From NCBI GenBank assembly GCA_024278955.1, contig JAJRSE010000017.1, positions 1-64,000 of the forward strand: DNA of 64,000 bases, given 5' to 3'. Of this stretch, positions 36,245 through 45,754 are shown piece by piece (the first letter of the stretch is position 1; each line of letters starts with the position of its first letter). The notes beneath the pieces are model-generated. The model worked only from the letters and a program-made list of their open reading frames with translations. It did no database searches and was not told where the DNA came from. The stretch comes from Planctomycetota bacterium (GTDB lineage Bacteria > Planctomycetota > Planctomycetia > Pirellulales > Lacipirellulaceae). The position numbers and the translations under genes were made by a program.

Positions 36245-37303
36245 ATGAAAGAGTATCCACCAAAAAACGGTAAGCGAGCGGTTATCACAGGCATTACGGG
36301 GCAGGACGGGTCGTACCTGGCTGAGCTGCTTCTGAGCAAGGGTTACGAGGTCTGGGGGATGATCCGTCGTAGTTCGTCGTTCAATACCGGACGAATCGAC
36401 CATATCTACCAAGATCCACACGAAGACGACGTTCGTTTGTGGCTAAGCTACGGCGATTTGAGCGACGCTTCAAGTATCAACCATTTGTTACGAAACGTGC
36501 GGCCCGACGAGATCTACAACCTGGGCGCCCAATCGCATGTGAAAGTTTCGTTTGAGGTCCCCGAGTATACCGCAGACGTAACCGGGCTCGGGGCAATCCG
36601 TATTCTTGAAGCGATGCGAGAAGCCAACCTTTCGGCCAAGTACTACCAGGCATCGTCTTCAGAACTATACGGAAAAGTCGTCGAGACGCCGCAAAGCGAA
36701 ACAACGCCCTTTCACCCCCGCAGCCCTTACGCTGCCGCCAAAGCGTATGCGTTCTATGTGACTCAGAACTATCGCGAATCGTACGGGATGTATTCGGTGA
36801 ACGGAATTCTGTTCAACCACGAATCACCCCGCCGAGGGGAAACATTTGTGACTCGCAAAATCAGTCGTGCCGCGGCACGGATTGCGACAAGCACACAGGA
36901 AAGGCTCTTTCTAGGAAACCTCGACGCGAAGCGAGACTGGGGCTTCGCAGGCGACTACGTCGAAGCCATGTGGCTGATGCTACAGCAAGACGTGCCCGAC
37001 GACTATGTGATTGCCACAGGCGAAACCCACTCGGTCCGCGAGTTTTGCGACGTCTGTTTCTCGGCGCTCGACCTGCCGCTTACCTGGAAAGGCTCGGGAG
37101 AGGACGAGAAAGGCTATGCTTCCGATGGTCGCCTGTTGGTGCAAGTCGACCCTCGCTACTACCGGCCTGCCGAAGTCGACCTGCTGCTCGGCGATTGCAC
37201 GAAGGCTCGCAAACAACTTGGCTGGGAGCCGAAGGTGACATTCCAGCAACTTGCCAAAATGATGGTCGAAGCCGATTTCGCAGAAGCCCAAGAGCAAAAA
37301 TAA
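36245..37303 (+). CDS. gmd: GDP-mannose 4,6-dehydratase
   Basis: Converts GDP-mannose to GDP-4-keto-6-deoxymannose, the step before Fcl. 352 residues with [20 protein letters not shown], the [17 protein letters not shown] signature, [26 protein letters not shown] with the catalytic residues, the YxxxK pair in [14 protein letters not shown], and [18 protein letters not shown] start at the ATG at 36245; a GTG at 36185 would add 20 residues upstream of the family start. It lies 75 bases after fcl, so the pair probably forms an operon making GDP-fucose for cell-surface glycans. Confidence 0.95.
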   Translation: MKEYPPKNGKRAVITGITGQDGSYLAELLLSKGYEVWGMIRRSSSFNTGRIDHIYQDPHEDDVRLWLSYGDLSDASSINHLLRNVRPDEIYNLGAQSHVKVSFEVPEYTADVTGLGAIRILEAMREANLSAKYYQASSSELYGKVVETPQSETTPFHPRSPYAAAKAYAFYVTQNYRESYGMYSVNGILFNHESPRRGETFVTRKISRAAARIATSTQERLFLGNLDAKRDWGFAGDYVEAMWLMLQQDVPDDYVIATGETHSVREFCDVCFSALDLPLTWKGSGEDEKGYASDGRLLVQVDPRYYRPAEVDLLLGDCTKARKQLGWEPKVTFQQLAKMMVEADFAEAQEQK

Positions 37304-37329
37304 GCCGGCCAGATCGCGAGGAGCCAACA

Positions 37330-38058
37330 ATGACCGACGCACCCGGTGCCCAACTTGAATCGGTTTTTGCTGCTCGCCAGATTACCAAGGTCTACCACAT
37401 GGGCGAGGTCGATGTTCATGCGCTACGGGGCGTGGATCTTGATTTGTACCGCGGGGAGTTTGTGGTGCTACTTGGTCCGTCGGGTAGCGGCAAGAGTACG
37501 CTGTTGAATATTTTGGGAGGTCTCGATACGCCGACTGCCGGATCGGTCCATTATCTAGACAAAGAACTTACCGATTTTGACGACGCGGCGCTCACTCGTT
37601 ATCGCCGGGATCATGTGGGGTTCATTTTTCAGTTCTACAATCTCATTCCCAGCCTGACAGCTCGCGAGAATGTGGCGCTGATTACCGAAATCGCGAGTAA
37701 TCCGATGACTCCTAACGAGGCATTGGAGCTTGTCGATTTGCAGGATCGAGCAGACCATTTTCCCGCCCAAATGTCTGGTGGCGAGCAACAACGGGTTGCG
37801 ATTGCTCGAGCGGTCGCGAAGCAGCCTGATGTGTTGCTTTGCGACGAGCCGACCGGCGCACTCGATGTCCAGACCGGTATCCTAGTACTCGAAGCAATTC
37901 AGCGCATCAACCGCGACCTCGGCACCACGACGGCAGTCATTACCCACAACGCCGTGATTGCCGAAATGGCCGATCGAGTGATCCATCTGTCAGGCGGAAA
38001 AATCACGGGAGTTGAAACCAATAGCACAAAACGCGAGGCCTCGGAGCTAACTTGGTAA
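37330..38058 (+). CDS. MacB/LolD-like ABC transporter ATPase
   Basis: 242 residues with all expected motifs: Walker [20 protein letters not shown]-loop [14 protein letters not shown], signature [16 protein letters not shown] and Walker [14 protein letters not shown]. It belongs to the MacB/LolD group, which powers FtsX-type permeases. The start is the ATG at 37330 with GAGGAGCC upstream; the frame is open to 36970 inside gmd but that part is a shadow. It leads the three-gene set that continues with the permease and adaptor, and is 26 bases after gmd, so it may be co-transcribed with the fucose genes. Confidence 0.93.
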   Translation: MTDAPGAQLESVFAARQITKVYHMGEVDVHALRGVDLDLYRGEFVVLLGPSGSGKSTLLNILGGLDTPTAGSVHYLDKELTDFDDAALTRYRRDHVGFIFQFYNLIPSLTARENVALITEIASNPMTPNEALELVDLQDRADHFPAQMSGGEQQRVAIARAVAKQPDVLLCDEPTGALDVQTGILVLEAIQRINRDLGTTTAVITHNAVIAEMADRVIHLSGGKITGVETNSTKREASELTW

Positions 38059-38129
38059 AGATCATGTCAGTAGACGGACCGCCACGCCGGTCCGAAACCA
38101 AAAACGCTGCTTTTCAATAGAAGCAAGAG

Positions 38130-40493
38130 ATGACCGCACTCAACCGCAAAACATTACGCGATCTCTGGCAGATGAAAGGCCAGGCGATTGCGATTGCGCT
38201 GGTCATTGCGTGTGGAATTGCATTGTTCGTTCTCTCGCGAAGCATGCTTCACTCGCTCGAACTGACTCAACAGACGTACTACGACCGTTACCACTTTGCC
38301 GAAGTTTTTGCTTCGCTCAAACGGGCTCCTGATTCTTTGGGCGAGCGAATTGCCGAGATTCCGGGAGTCGCCCGGCTTGAGACTCGTATCGTCGTGATGG
38401 TCAATTTGACGGTTGAAGGCCTTTCCGACCCGGCGATGGGGCGGATTGTTTCGCTGCCCGACACGCGGAAGCCGGTGTTGAATCAATTGTTTCTTCGGCG
38501 AGGGCGGTGGCTCTCGCCTCGTCGCGACGATGAAGTGCTGGCGAGCGAAGCATTCACCACGGCCAACAATCTACACGTCGGCGACAGTATTCTCGCGGTA
38601 ATCAATGGCCGCCAGAAGCGACTGAAAATCGTCGGCATTGCACTCTCCCCCGAATATATTTACGAAATCAAGCCAGGCGACTTGCTGCCCGACAACCGGC
38701 ACTTTGGCGTCTTGTGGATGAACCGCGAAGCGATTTCGATCGCCTACAACTTGGAAGGCGCTTTCAACGATGTGGCCATTTCGTTACTGCGAGGTGCTTC
38801 CACTCCAGAAGTTATTGAGCGTTTAGACCAACTAATCAGACCCTACGGAGGGTTGGGCTCTTATGCACGAAAAAACCAGCCTTCGCATTTGTTCGTCGAT
38901 AACGAGATCGAACAGAACCGCCAGATGGGGCTGATCATGCCCACTGTGTTCCTTGGCGTAGCCGCTTTTTTGCTGAACGTCGTGCTCTCGCGTGTGATTA
39001 ATTTGCAACGAGAGCAGATCGCGGCCCTCAAGGCCTTCGGCTATTCTCGCCAAGAGGTTGGTTGGCACTATCTCAAGCTGGCATTACTGATTGTCGTTTT
39101 GGGGCTCTGCCTAGGAATCCCAGGCGGCATGTGGCTAGGGGAAGGCGTGACTGGAATGTATGCCAAGTTGTTTCATTTTCCGACTTTCACTTATCGGCTC
39201 ACTTACGACGTCGCTTTGACGGCAAGCTTGATTAGCGTCGGAGCGGCTCTCCTGGGGGCGTGGGGATCGATCATGCGGGCCGTACGGTTGCCGCCCGCCG
39301 AAGCGATGCGTCCCGAGGCGCCTACGAACTACGGCCCCACGATTCTCGAACGCATGCGGCTAGGCCATTGGGTGCCGCCCGTCGTGAGCATGATACTGCG
39401 GCAACTCGAGCGTCACCCGATCAAAACTTCGATGTCGATTTTTGCGATTTCGTTAGCCGTAGCGATCGTTGTGGTAGGAAACTTCATGGAAGACTCGGTC
39501 AATTACGTGCTCAATGCCCAATTTCGCACCGTCCAGAGATATGACATGTCGATCTCAACGATCGAGCCTGTTTCAGATTGCGCACTTTACGAAGTAGGAA
39601 ATATGCCTGGGGTCATTTATTGCGAGCCAACACGGTCGGTCTCAACTCGAATCCGCTCAGGTGCGCGGCAACGACGCGTAGGCATTCAGGGGCTTCCCTG
39701 CGACAGCACGCTTTTTCAGTTGATCGACCTCGACGCCAACGATATTGCTTTGCCTGAAGATGGGCTTCTGATTTCCCAAAAACTGGCCGATATTTTGAAT
39801 ATCCAAATCGGCGATTACGTTCAAGTCGAGGTGCTTGAAGGAAAACGACCAACACTTCAGGTTCCCGTCAGCGGCACGCTTCAAGATTTTACCGGCGTCG
39901 CGGCTTACATGAACATCGAGGCCTTGGGCCGGATGATGCGTGATGGATCGCTGATTACCGGTGCCCATTTATTGGTCGACCCGCTACAGCAAGACGCACT
40001 CTACAGCGAACTCCGGACCATACCCAAGGTCGCCGGCGTTACGGTTAAGCAACATTCAATCGACAGTTTCGAGAATACCGTGGGCGAAAATATGATGCTC
40101 ATGAAGCGGATTAACTTGCTTTTTGCTTGCGTGATTGCAGTAGGAGTCGTCTACAACAGCGCAAGAATCTCGCTTTCCGAACGCAGTCGCGAGCTAGCGA
40201 CTCTACGGGTAATCGGCTTCACGCGGGGCGAAATATCGGCGATTCTATTAGGCGAGCTGGCGATTATCACCCTGTTGGCGATTCCGCTAGGTCTTTGGTT
40301 TGGTTATCAAATTGCTGCTTTGATGGTGAGCCTACTCGACTTAGAGCTGTTTCGTTTTCCGCTCGTGATCGAGCGTACAACCTATGCGTTGGCCACGGCA
40401 GTTGTCTTGCTGGCTTCGATTGCCTCTGGACTGTTAGTCCGTCGGCGACTCGACCAACTCGATTTAATCGCCGTTCTCAAGGCCCGCGAATAG
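38130..40493 (+). CDS. ABC transporter permease with two FtsX-like domains
   Basis: 787 residues. One N-terminal membrane helix (IAIALVIACGIALFVLSRSM), a large extracytoplasmic domain, then an FtsX-type three-helix block around residues 265-390 (PTVFLGVAAFLLNVVLSRVI). A further helix at ~435-455 (PIKTSMSIFAISLAVAIVVV) begins a second half with another domain and a final FtsX block (NLLFACVIAVGVVYNSARIS, LGELAIITLLAIPLGL) at the C-terminus. This doubled layout differs from the single-block MacB and matches the DevC/LolCE-related exporter permeases. Substrate unknown. Confidence 0.88.
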   Translation: MTALNRKTLRDLWQMKGQAIAIALVIACGIALFVLSRSMLHSLELTQQTYYDRYHFAEVFASLKRAPDSLGERIAEIPGVARLETRIVVMVNLTVEGLSDPAMGRIVSLPDTRKPVLNQLFLRRGRWLSPRRDDEVLASEAFTTANNLHVGDSILAVINGRQKRLKIVGIALSPEYIYEIKPGDLLPDNRHFGVLWMNREAISIAYNLEGAFNDVAISLLRGASTPEVIERLDQLIRPYGGLGSYARKNQPSHLFVDNEIEQNRQMGLIMPTVFLGVAAFLLNVVLSRVINLQREQIAALKAFGYSRQEVGWHYLKLALLIVVLGLCLGIPGGMWLGEGVTGMYAKLFHFPTFTYRLTYDVALTASLISVGAALLGAWGSIMRAVRLPPAEAMRPEAPTNYGPTILERMRLGHWVPPVVSMILRQLERHPIKTSMSIFAISLAVAIVVVGNFMEDSVNYVLNAQFRTVQRYDMSISTIEPVSDCALYEVGNMPGVIYCEPTRSVSTRIRSGARQRRVGIQGLPCDSTLFQLIDLDANDIALPEDGLLISQKLADILNIQIGDYVQVEVLEGKRPTLQVPVSGTLQDFTGVAAYMNIEALGRMMRDGSLITGAHLLVDPLQQDALYSELRTIPKVAGVTVKQHSIDSFENTVGENMMLMKRINLLFACVIAVGVVYNSARISLSERSRELATLRVIGFTRGEISAILLGELAIITLLAIPLGLWFGYQIAALMVSLLDLELFRFPLVIERTTYALATAVVLLASIASGLLVRRRLDQLDLIAVLKARE

Positions 40494-40545
40494 CAGTATT
40501 GTTTTCTTGCTTCAAAAACCTAACTTTCTACACGGCATTGCACTT

Positions 40546-41781
40546 ATGAAATCAAGCCTGCGTAAGATTTTGCTGTTCCTGTTTGGAGTTGCAATCGTTG
40601 CCGCTGTCGGACTGGGCTTGGTTCCCGAGCCGGCGCTCGTCGATTTTGCTGATGTCGAACAAGGTGATCTTCGTGTGACCGTCGACCAAGATGGCAAAAC
40701 ACGCATTCGCGAACGCTATGTGGTCTCCGCACCGCTTGCAGGCAGGTTGCTACGGATTGATCTCGACCCGGGCGATGCCGTCGAAGCTGGCGAGACGCTG
40801 CTTGCGACCATCGAACCTCGTGACCCCGAATTGCTCGACGCTCGAACTATCGCGCAAGCCGAGGCTCGGGAAAAGGCCGCCCAAGCGTCGCTGGAGAAAA
40901 TGGGACCGATTCTTGAGGAAATGATTGCCGGCAAAGAATTTGCCGAAGCCGAGCTGAAACGCTTGCGAGATGCTCGGTCAGAAAACGCTCGGGCTGTGTC
41001 GACCTCCGATATCGAAAGAAAATTGCTAGCTTTTCGCACCCGCTCGGCTTTATTGCGATCGGCACGCCATAACGAAGAAATTGCTCAGTTTGAACTCGAT
41101 CAGGCACATGCCGCGCTGATTCATTCGCGGCCTAGTTACCAACCAACATTGGGACCAGAGGAAGCAAGTGAGCAGTCAGGAAACAGAAACTTTTCAATTC
41201 GATCGCCCATCGATGGCCGCGTTTTACGGGTGTTTCAAGAAAGCAGTGCGGTCGTTATCTCGGGCACCTCGTTGTTGGAGCTAGGCGATCCGACCGATTT
41301 GGAAGTCGAAATCGACGTGCTGTCGCGTGATGCGGTAAAGATTCGGCCCGAGGCTTTGGTGTTGCTCGAACATTGGGGCGGCGAGAAAACGCTCCAAGGT
41401 CGGGTGCGGCTTGTCGAACCGGCCGCGTTTACCAAAATCTCAACCCTTGGTGTCGAGGAGCAGCGGGTGAACGTGATCGTCAGCCTAGTCGATCCGCCAC
41501 AGGATCGAATCGCCTTGGGAGACGGCTTTCGCGTGGAGGCTCGCATTATTGTAGCTGAGGCCGAAGGAGTGTTGAAAGTGCCAACGAGTGCGTTGTTTCG
41601 CGTGGGCGAAGATTGGGCCGTTTTCCATGTGGTCGACGGCGTGGCTCGCGAGCAGCTAGTCGAGCTGGGCCTGCAAAATGGGCTCGCGGCCGAGGTGACC
41701 GGAGGGCTAAGCCTTGGCGACACGGTCATAGTCCACCCCGGCGACAACATCGAAGACGGCTCCACGGTCGAGCGGCGTTGA
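40546..41781 (+). CDS. Periplasmic adaptor (HlyD/MFP family) of the ABC exporter
   Basis: 411 residues: N-terminal signal-anchor (KILLFLFGVAIVAAVGLGL), lipoyl-like half VSAPLAGRLLRIDLDPGDAV, a helical hairpin (~residues 90-190) rich in Ala/Glu/Arg, the second lipoyl half IRSPIDGRVLRVFQESSAVV, and a beta-barrel ending in ALFRVGEDWAVFHVVDGVAR. Adaptors of this family link an inner-membrane pump to the outer membrane. Its position directly after the FtsX permease indicates one tripartite exporter. I start at the ATG at 40546, which begins the membrane anchor; a TTG at 40507 is in frame. Confidence 0.9.
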   Translation: MKSSLRKILLFLFGVAIVAAVGLGLVPEPALVDFADVEQGDLRVTVDQDGKTRIRERYVVSAPLAGRLLRIDLDPGDAVEAGETLLATIEPRDPELLDARTIAQAEAREKAAQASLEKMGPILEEMIAGKEFAEAELKRLRDARSENARAVSTSDIERKLLAFRTRSALLRSARHNEEIAQFELDQAHAALIHSRPSYQPTLGPEEASEQSGNRNFSIRSPIDGRVLRVFQESSAVVISGTSLLELGDPTDLEVEIDVLSRDAVKIRPEALVLLEHWGGEKTLQGRVRLVEPAAFTKISTLGVEEQRVNVIVSLVDPPQDRIALGDGFRVEARIIVAEAEGVLKVPTSALFRVGEDWAVFHVVDGVAREQLVELGLQNGLAAEVTGGLSLGDTVIVHPGDNIEDGSTVERR

Positions 41782-41796
41782 TCGGAACAATCAGAC

Positions 41797-41830
41797 GCAA
41801 GCCCTCGGGGATTGCAATCCTCGGGCTTGC
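41797..41830. repeat. GGATTGCAATCC palindrome with extended arms
   Basis: GCAAGCCCTCGGGGATTGC pairs with the following CAATCCTCGGGCTTGC, forming a near-perfect hairpin of about 15 base pairs. It falls between the adaptor gene and purE and could act as a weak transcript end, but there is no T-run. Confidence 0.65.
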
Positions 41831-41907
41831 CTGCGTTGACAACTCCCCAGGCAGGATTGAAAATGGCAGCTTGAGTTCCCCCCTTTGCTTTCCCCAAGGA
41901 TTTTTCG

Positions 41908-42402
41908 ATGCCAGCCAAACCTCCCCCGCTTGTTGGCGTGATTATGGGTAGTAAAAGCGATTGGGAAACCATGCGCGCCGCGGCCGAGGTGCTCGAAGAG
42001 TTCGGCGTCGCGCATGAGTGCCAAATTGTATCGGCCCATCGAACGCCTGCGTGGATGAGCGAGTACGCAGGCTCAGCCGAGCCGCGTGGCCTGGAAGTCG
42101 TGATTGCCGGCGCAGGGGGCGCGGCCCATTTGCCAGGCATGGTCGCTTCGATGACCGTCTTGCCCGTGCTCGGCGTGCCGGTCGAAAGTCGGGCTCTTAA
42201 AGGCATGGACTCGCTGCTTTCCATCGTACAGATGCCCGGCGGCGTGCCCGTGGGCACCATGGCGATCGGAACCGCAGGAGCCAAAAATGCGGGCTTGCTC
42301 GCTGTGCGTATCCTCGCGGGAAGTCGACCCGAACTGCGGGAGAAGCTGCACGAATTTCACGAGCAGCAAGCCGAGCGTGTTCGCGAAGACTCGCTATCAT
42401 GA
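41908..42402 (+). CDS. purE: N5-carboxyaminoimidazole ribonucleotide mutase
   Basis: Moves the carboxyl group of N5-CAIR to give CAIR in purine synthesis. 164 residues with the class I signature [34 protein letters not shown] and the [20 protein letters not shown] region, ending in the expected hydrophobic helix. AAGGA precedes the start. It overlaps purK by four bases. Confidence 0.96.
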   Translation: MPAKPPPLVGVIMGSKSDWETMRAAAEVLEEFGVAHECQIVSAHRTPAWMSEYAGSAEPRGLEVVIAGAGGAAHLPGMVASMTVLPVLGVPVESRALKGMDSLLSIVQMPGGVPVGTMAIGTAGAKNAGLLAVRILAGSRPELREKLHEFHEQQAERVREDSLS

Positions 42403-43550
42403 CGACCACAAATCGCGATACAAAAACGATCTTGCCCGGCGCAACGCTTGGCGTTCTTGGCAGCGGCCAACTCGGTCGCATGTTTGCCATCGCGGCTGCC
42501 CGGATGGGATACCGAGTCCACGTCTTTTCGCCCGACGCCGAAAGCCCCGCGGGACAAGTCGCCCAGTTCGAAACGGTCGCCGACTACCACGACTCAGACG
42601 CGATCGCAAAATTCGCCAAATCGGTAGACGTCGTCACGCTGGAGTTTGAAAACGTGCCGGCCTTGGCTACCGAAACGGCAAGCCAATTCGCCCCAGTTCG
42701 GCCCTCAGGGCAAGTGCTGTATAACACCCAGGATAGGCTGCGAGAAAAACGGTTTTTGCAATCGATCGGTATTCCCTGCACACCTTTTGCGCCCGTGTCG
42801 ACTCTTGAAGAACTTCAAGATGCGGTCGAAACCGTGGGTGCCCCTGCCGTATTAAAAACCACCGCCTGGGGCTACGACGGTAAAGGACAAGCCAAATTCG
42901 ATACCCCCGACCAGGCCGCAGATGCTTGGAAACAATTGCAACAGCAACCCGCGGTATGCGAAGGTTGGGTCGACTACGAATGCGAGTTCTCGATGCTGGT
43001 GGCCCGTTCGACCTTAGGGGAGGTTGTCAGCTACGGGCCAATTTTGAACCATCACGAGAACCATATCCTTGATTTTTCGATCTACCCCGCACCCGAACTG
43101 AGCAAATATCAAACCGAAGCAAACGAGATCAGCCGCGCAATTGTCGAGAAACTTGAGGTGGTGGGAATCATCTGTGTTGAATTTTTTCTCACGACCGATG
43201 GCCGCATACTTGTCAACGAAATTGCTCCTCGGCCGCACAACTCAGGTCACCTAACGATCGAGGCCTGTCCGACTTCACAATTCGAGCAGCAAGTCCGTGC
43301 GATCTGTGGCCTGCCGCTAGGTTCGTCCGAACCGCTCGTCCCCGCCGCAATGGTCAACTTGCTGGGCCATTTGTGGCAACCAAACGAACCCAATTGGGTC
43401 GCCGCGATAAGCGACCCGAGCGTTCGGCTACACCTCTACGGCAAAGCCGAAGCCCGCCAAGGGCGGAAAATGGGACACATTACGGTACTAGCAGACAGCG
43501 AAGCCGAAGCCTCCCGCAAGGCTTTGGATGCACGCGATGTGTTGAGTTAG
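42399..43550 (+). CDS. purK: N5-carboxyaminoimidazole ribonucleotide synthase
   Basis: ATP-grasp enzyme that carboxylates AIR with bicarbonate and ATP, supplying PurE. 383 residues with [20 protein letters not shown], the ATP-grasp [56 protein letters not shown] and [15 protein letters not shown]. The ATG overlaps the purE stop (ATGA), so translation is coupled. purH lies about 3.7 kb away on the other strand. Confidence 0.96.
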   Translation: MTTTNRDTKTILPGATLGVLGSGQLGRMFAIAAARMGYRVHVFSPDAESPAGQVAQFETVADYHDSDAIAKFAKSVDVVTLEFENVPALATETASQFAPVRPSGQVLYNTQDRLREKRFLQSIGIPCTPFAPVSTLEELQDAVETVGAPAVLKTTAWGYDGKGQAKFDTPDQAADAWKQLQQQPAVCEGWVDYECEFSMLVARSTLGEVVSYGPILNHHENHILDFSIYPAPELSKYQTEANEISRAIVEKLEVVGIICVEFFLTTDGRILVNEIAPRPHNSGHLTIEACPTSQFEQQVRAICGLPLGSSEPLVPAAMVNLLGHLWQPNEPNWVAAISDPSVRLHLYGKAEARQGRKMGHITVLADSEAEASRKALDARDVLS

Positions 43551-43680
43551 CTTTCTTCTGCTTCGTTCAAAATGGCAAACTGCTTGCAAGAGTCCCTCGG
43601 TTGTGTGATCTATTTCACCTTAGCTTCCGGGCCAGAAAACTAGAATGCCCGGGTATGCTGTTACTTCCAGACGTCAACAA

Positions 43681-43707
43681 GTCCAGGGATTGCAATCCCT
43701 GGGGACC
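43681..43707. repeat. GGATTGCAATCC palindrome
   Basis: CCAGGGATTGCAATCCCTGG is a perfect 20-base palindrome at 43683-43702, flanked by further pairing bases, 130 bases after purK. Confidence 0.65.
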
Positions 43708-43796
43708 TTCGGAGTAAGTCGAAGTCGCCTCACGCTTTTACAACTTTTTTCAAACAAAGCAGAGTATTTCCACCCCACTTAACGAGGAGTTTTACG

Positions 43797-44327
43797 ATGA
43801 ATAAATTTTTTGCTTCCATGGCCACGCTTTCGATCGCCACCCTGTTGATGGCCGGCTGTAGCGAGGCTCCGTCTGGTAACGACGCCGCAGCCCCTACCGT
43901 GATGAAAACCGTATACGAGTCGGCCACTCTCTGCGGAAAATGTGGCGAAGTCAAAGGCACTGAAGCCTGTTGTGCCGAAGGCGCCGAAACCTGCGAAAAA
44001 TGCAGCCTGCACCAGGGTGCCCCCGGTTGCTGCAAAATCGAGGCCGGCTCCGATGCCGTACTTTGTGCTGGTTGCGGTGAAGTCAAAGGCGGCGAGTCAT
44101 GCTGTGCCAAAGGCGCCGAAACGTGCAAGAAGTGCAACCTACACAAAGGCGCCCCCGGTTGCTGCAAGCTAAAAGAAGCCGTTGCCGAAGAAGCCGAAGA
44201 AGCCGAAGAAGCCGAAGAAGTTGAAGAAGTTGAAGAAGTTGAAGAAGTTGAAGAAGTTGAAGAAGCTGAAGAAGCTGAAGAAGCTGAAGAAGCTGAGGAA
44301 GCTGCCGACGAGAGCGAAGCTTCTTGA
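43797..44327 (+). CDS. Cys-rich lipoprotein with duplicated metal-binding-like domain and EA/EV repeat tail
   Basis: 176 residues. The signal ends in the lipobox LMAGC (about Cys21). Two near-identical ~38-residue units follow: LCGKCGEVKGTEACCAEGAE and LCAGCGEVKGGESCCAKGAE, each continuing TC.KC.LH.GAPGCCK, with eight Cys and one His per unit, a pattern expected to bind metal ions such as zinc, copper or iron-sulfur, or to form disulfides. The tail is 13 copies of AEE/VEE encoded by a 9-bp tandem repeat. GAGGAG precedes the ATG. It resembles a small surface or periplasmic metal-binding lipoprotein; no family name is known to me. Confidence 0.83.
   Translation: MNKFFASMATLSIATLLMAGCSEAPSGNDAAAPTVMKTVYESATLCGKCGEVKGTEACCAEGAETCEKCSLHQGAPGCCKIEAGSDAVLCAGCGEVKGGESCCAKGAETCKKCNLHKGAPGCCKLKEAVAEEAEEAEEAEEVEEVEEVEEVEEVEEAEEAEEAEEAEEAADESEAS
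44184..44300 (+). repeat. 9-bp minisatellite, 13 units, inside a coding region
   Basis: Units GCCGAAGAA (4), GTTGAAGAA (5) and GCTGAAGAA (4, one with GAG) in tandem, translating to AEE/VEE. The blocks differ only in the first codon of the unit, which looks like growth by slippage or unequal exchange. Unit number could vary between strains without shifting the frame. Confidence 0.93.
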
Positions 44328-44357
44328 ACCGAGTAGAATTCCAGCGCGAAATCCGGA

Positions 44358-44403
44358 TAAAGCCGAAAGTGGAAAGCCTGTTGGTTTTTCCGCTTTCGGC
44401 TTT
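44358..44403 (+). terminator. Hairpin after the Cys-rich lipoprotein gene
   Basis: AAAGCCGAAAGTGGAAA pairs with TTTTCCGCTTTCGGCTTT across an ~11-base loop, 30 bases after the stop. The stem ends in T-rich bases but is followed by CCC, so it is a plausible, not classic, rho-independent terminator. Confidence 0.55.
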
Positions 44404-44464
44404 CCCATTTCCGCTTTGCCTTGTTGACTAGAGCACTTCCTTAAAAAACTTCCTTAAAAAACAT

Positions 44465-44545
44465 AGCCACCGAGCACACAGAGGTCTCAGAGGAAATACT
44501 GAAGTGAGCCACCTTCTCTCGGTGTTCACTGTGCCTCTGTGTTTC
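44465..44545. repeat. CACAGAG-type palindromic repeat, copy 2
   Basis: AGCCACCGAGCACACAGAGG on the left and CACTGTGCCTCTGTGTTT on the right form an imperfect hairpin like those at 28 and 47093. Confidence 0.55.
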
Positions 44546-44608
44546 AATTCCTTTTAATCCGAGTCGCAAATAGCCAAACTATTTGAAGAAGTGCCCCGGT
44601 TTTTAACC

Positions 44609-44664
44609 GACGAACAGGATTCGACCGAATGATCCCGTCCATCCTGTTTTTATCCTGTCAAAAT
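44609..44664. repeat. ACAGGAT/ATCCTGT palindromic repeat
   Basis: GACGAACAGGAT followed by ATCCTGTTTTTATCCTGTC. Hairpins built from this ACAGGAT unit are widely scattered in environmental bacterial genomes; this copy is degenerate. Confidence 0.5.
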
Positions 44665-44714
44665 AAACCCGCTTTAAGGCAAATGCTCGACAAGGCCTTT
44701 CCGCTTTGTAAAAA

Positions 44715-45404
44715 CTATTCAACCAGGCGTATTTGAGCCCAGCAGCTTGGGTCTTCTTCGTACGGAAAACCGGTACCAAGCGAAAATGTTTGCAGGCCGA
44801 GCTGGCGATCAAACAATGCGTACGTAAAACCAAGCTTGGGTTGGCCCGTCGGGTCGCCGACAACCGAGTCGTACCCGCCGAGCGCCACGGCCGGAATACA
44901 GCACGAAAGCTCGTAGGATGAATCGGTCACTTTGCTTTTGACCTGCAATTCGCGTGGCCGAACCGGGCGGGCGTTTTCGCGAGCCCGATTGATCAGCATC
45001 TGATCCGCAACCGGCTCCTCGGCACTAGGCCCACCACCGCGAGGCAAAAACACATAACGGTGACAGAAACGGGTCGCCCGATGCACGTTGGTCGTTGCCC
45101 GCGTGTCGATCCAAAGCTGGAGGCCATCGCTATCTTCAAGCCGCGACTCCCGACACCAAGGCATCTGTTCTTTGCCCTCGACTCGAATCCACCAAGCGAG
45201 CCCTTTGTCATTCCAAGCCATTCGCACTTCGGCAGGCGACCGCTCGTTGTCGAGATCGGCCAACTGCGGCAGACGATAACTCTCGTCCAGCACGACGCCA
45301 TCCTTGAGAGTCCAAATGGTCTCCGACCGTTTGACATCGACTTCAAAACGAAACAAAAAACGGGGCGGGATCAACGCTTCGGCAGGATTCGCGGTATCGG
45401 CCAT
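44715..45404 (-). CDS. CBM9-like carbohydrate-binding domain protein
   Basis: 229 residues with no signal peptide. The sequence resembles the family 9-like carbohydrate-binding domain seen at the ends of xylanases and in DOMON-like proteins: EVRMAWNDKGLAWWIRVEG, then SDGLQLWIDTRATTNV, YELSCCIPAVALGGYD and FGLVGTG-type loop at the end. A sugar-binding role is likely but the lack of export is odd. No partner enzyme is adjacent. Moderate confidence only. Confidence 0.62.
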   Translation of the reverse strand: MADTANPAEALIPPRFLFRFEVDVKRSETIWTLKDGVVLDESYRLPQLADLDNERSPAEVRMAWNDKGLAWWIRVEGKEQMPWCRESRLEDSDGLQLWIDTRATTNVHRATRFCHRYVFLPRGGGPSAEEPVADQMLINRARENARPVRPRELQVKSKVTDSSYELSCCIPAVALGGYDSVVGDPTGQPKLGFTYALFDRQLGLQTFSLGTGFPYEEDPSCWAQIRLVE

Positions 45405-45754
45405 AAGGTTACAGCATCGTGTCCTTCAACACAGGGGGCATCGCGCAAAGCACGAGTACCTTGGTTCACTCGTGTTGGTTCACTCGCTTTGCAAGTTGGT
45501 TTCACAGCCAAGTTGGTTCCATACCGGCCGTCACATAGCCGGCCCGCCACGCGGTCCGGAGCTACCGGCCAACTCACAATCGGCACAGCCCTAAGTTATC
45601 ACAAAACAGGGCACTTAGAGAACCGCCGACTTTCGTTTCCAGGCGAACGGCAAACGGGTGCTGGTTTGCTTGGAAACGATCGCCGAGAAGGGCAATAAAA
45701 CCCTTGGATGGTTTGCTAGGACTTTGTGTTTAAGTACTTTTTCAGCTTATGGTT
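45405..45754. other. Intergenic region with short degenerate inverted repeats
   Basis: GCAAAGCACGAGT (45445-45457) and ACTCGCTTTGC (45482-45492) form inverted ends like those of the CTTTG-type element family, around TTGGTTCACTCGTGTTGG. A GC-rich CCGGCC/CCGG stretch follows. No gene recognised. Confidence 0.35.

Noticed and set aside
44184-44300. Possible CRISPR-like array
   Set aside because: Tandem 9-bp units with no spacers, in frame inside a coding region: a minisatellite.
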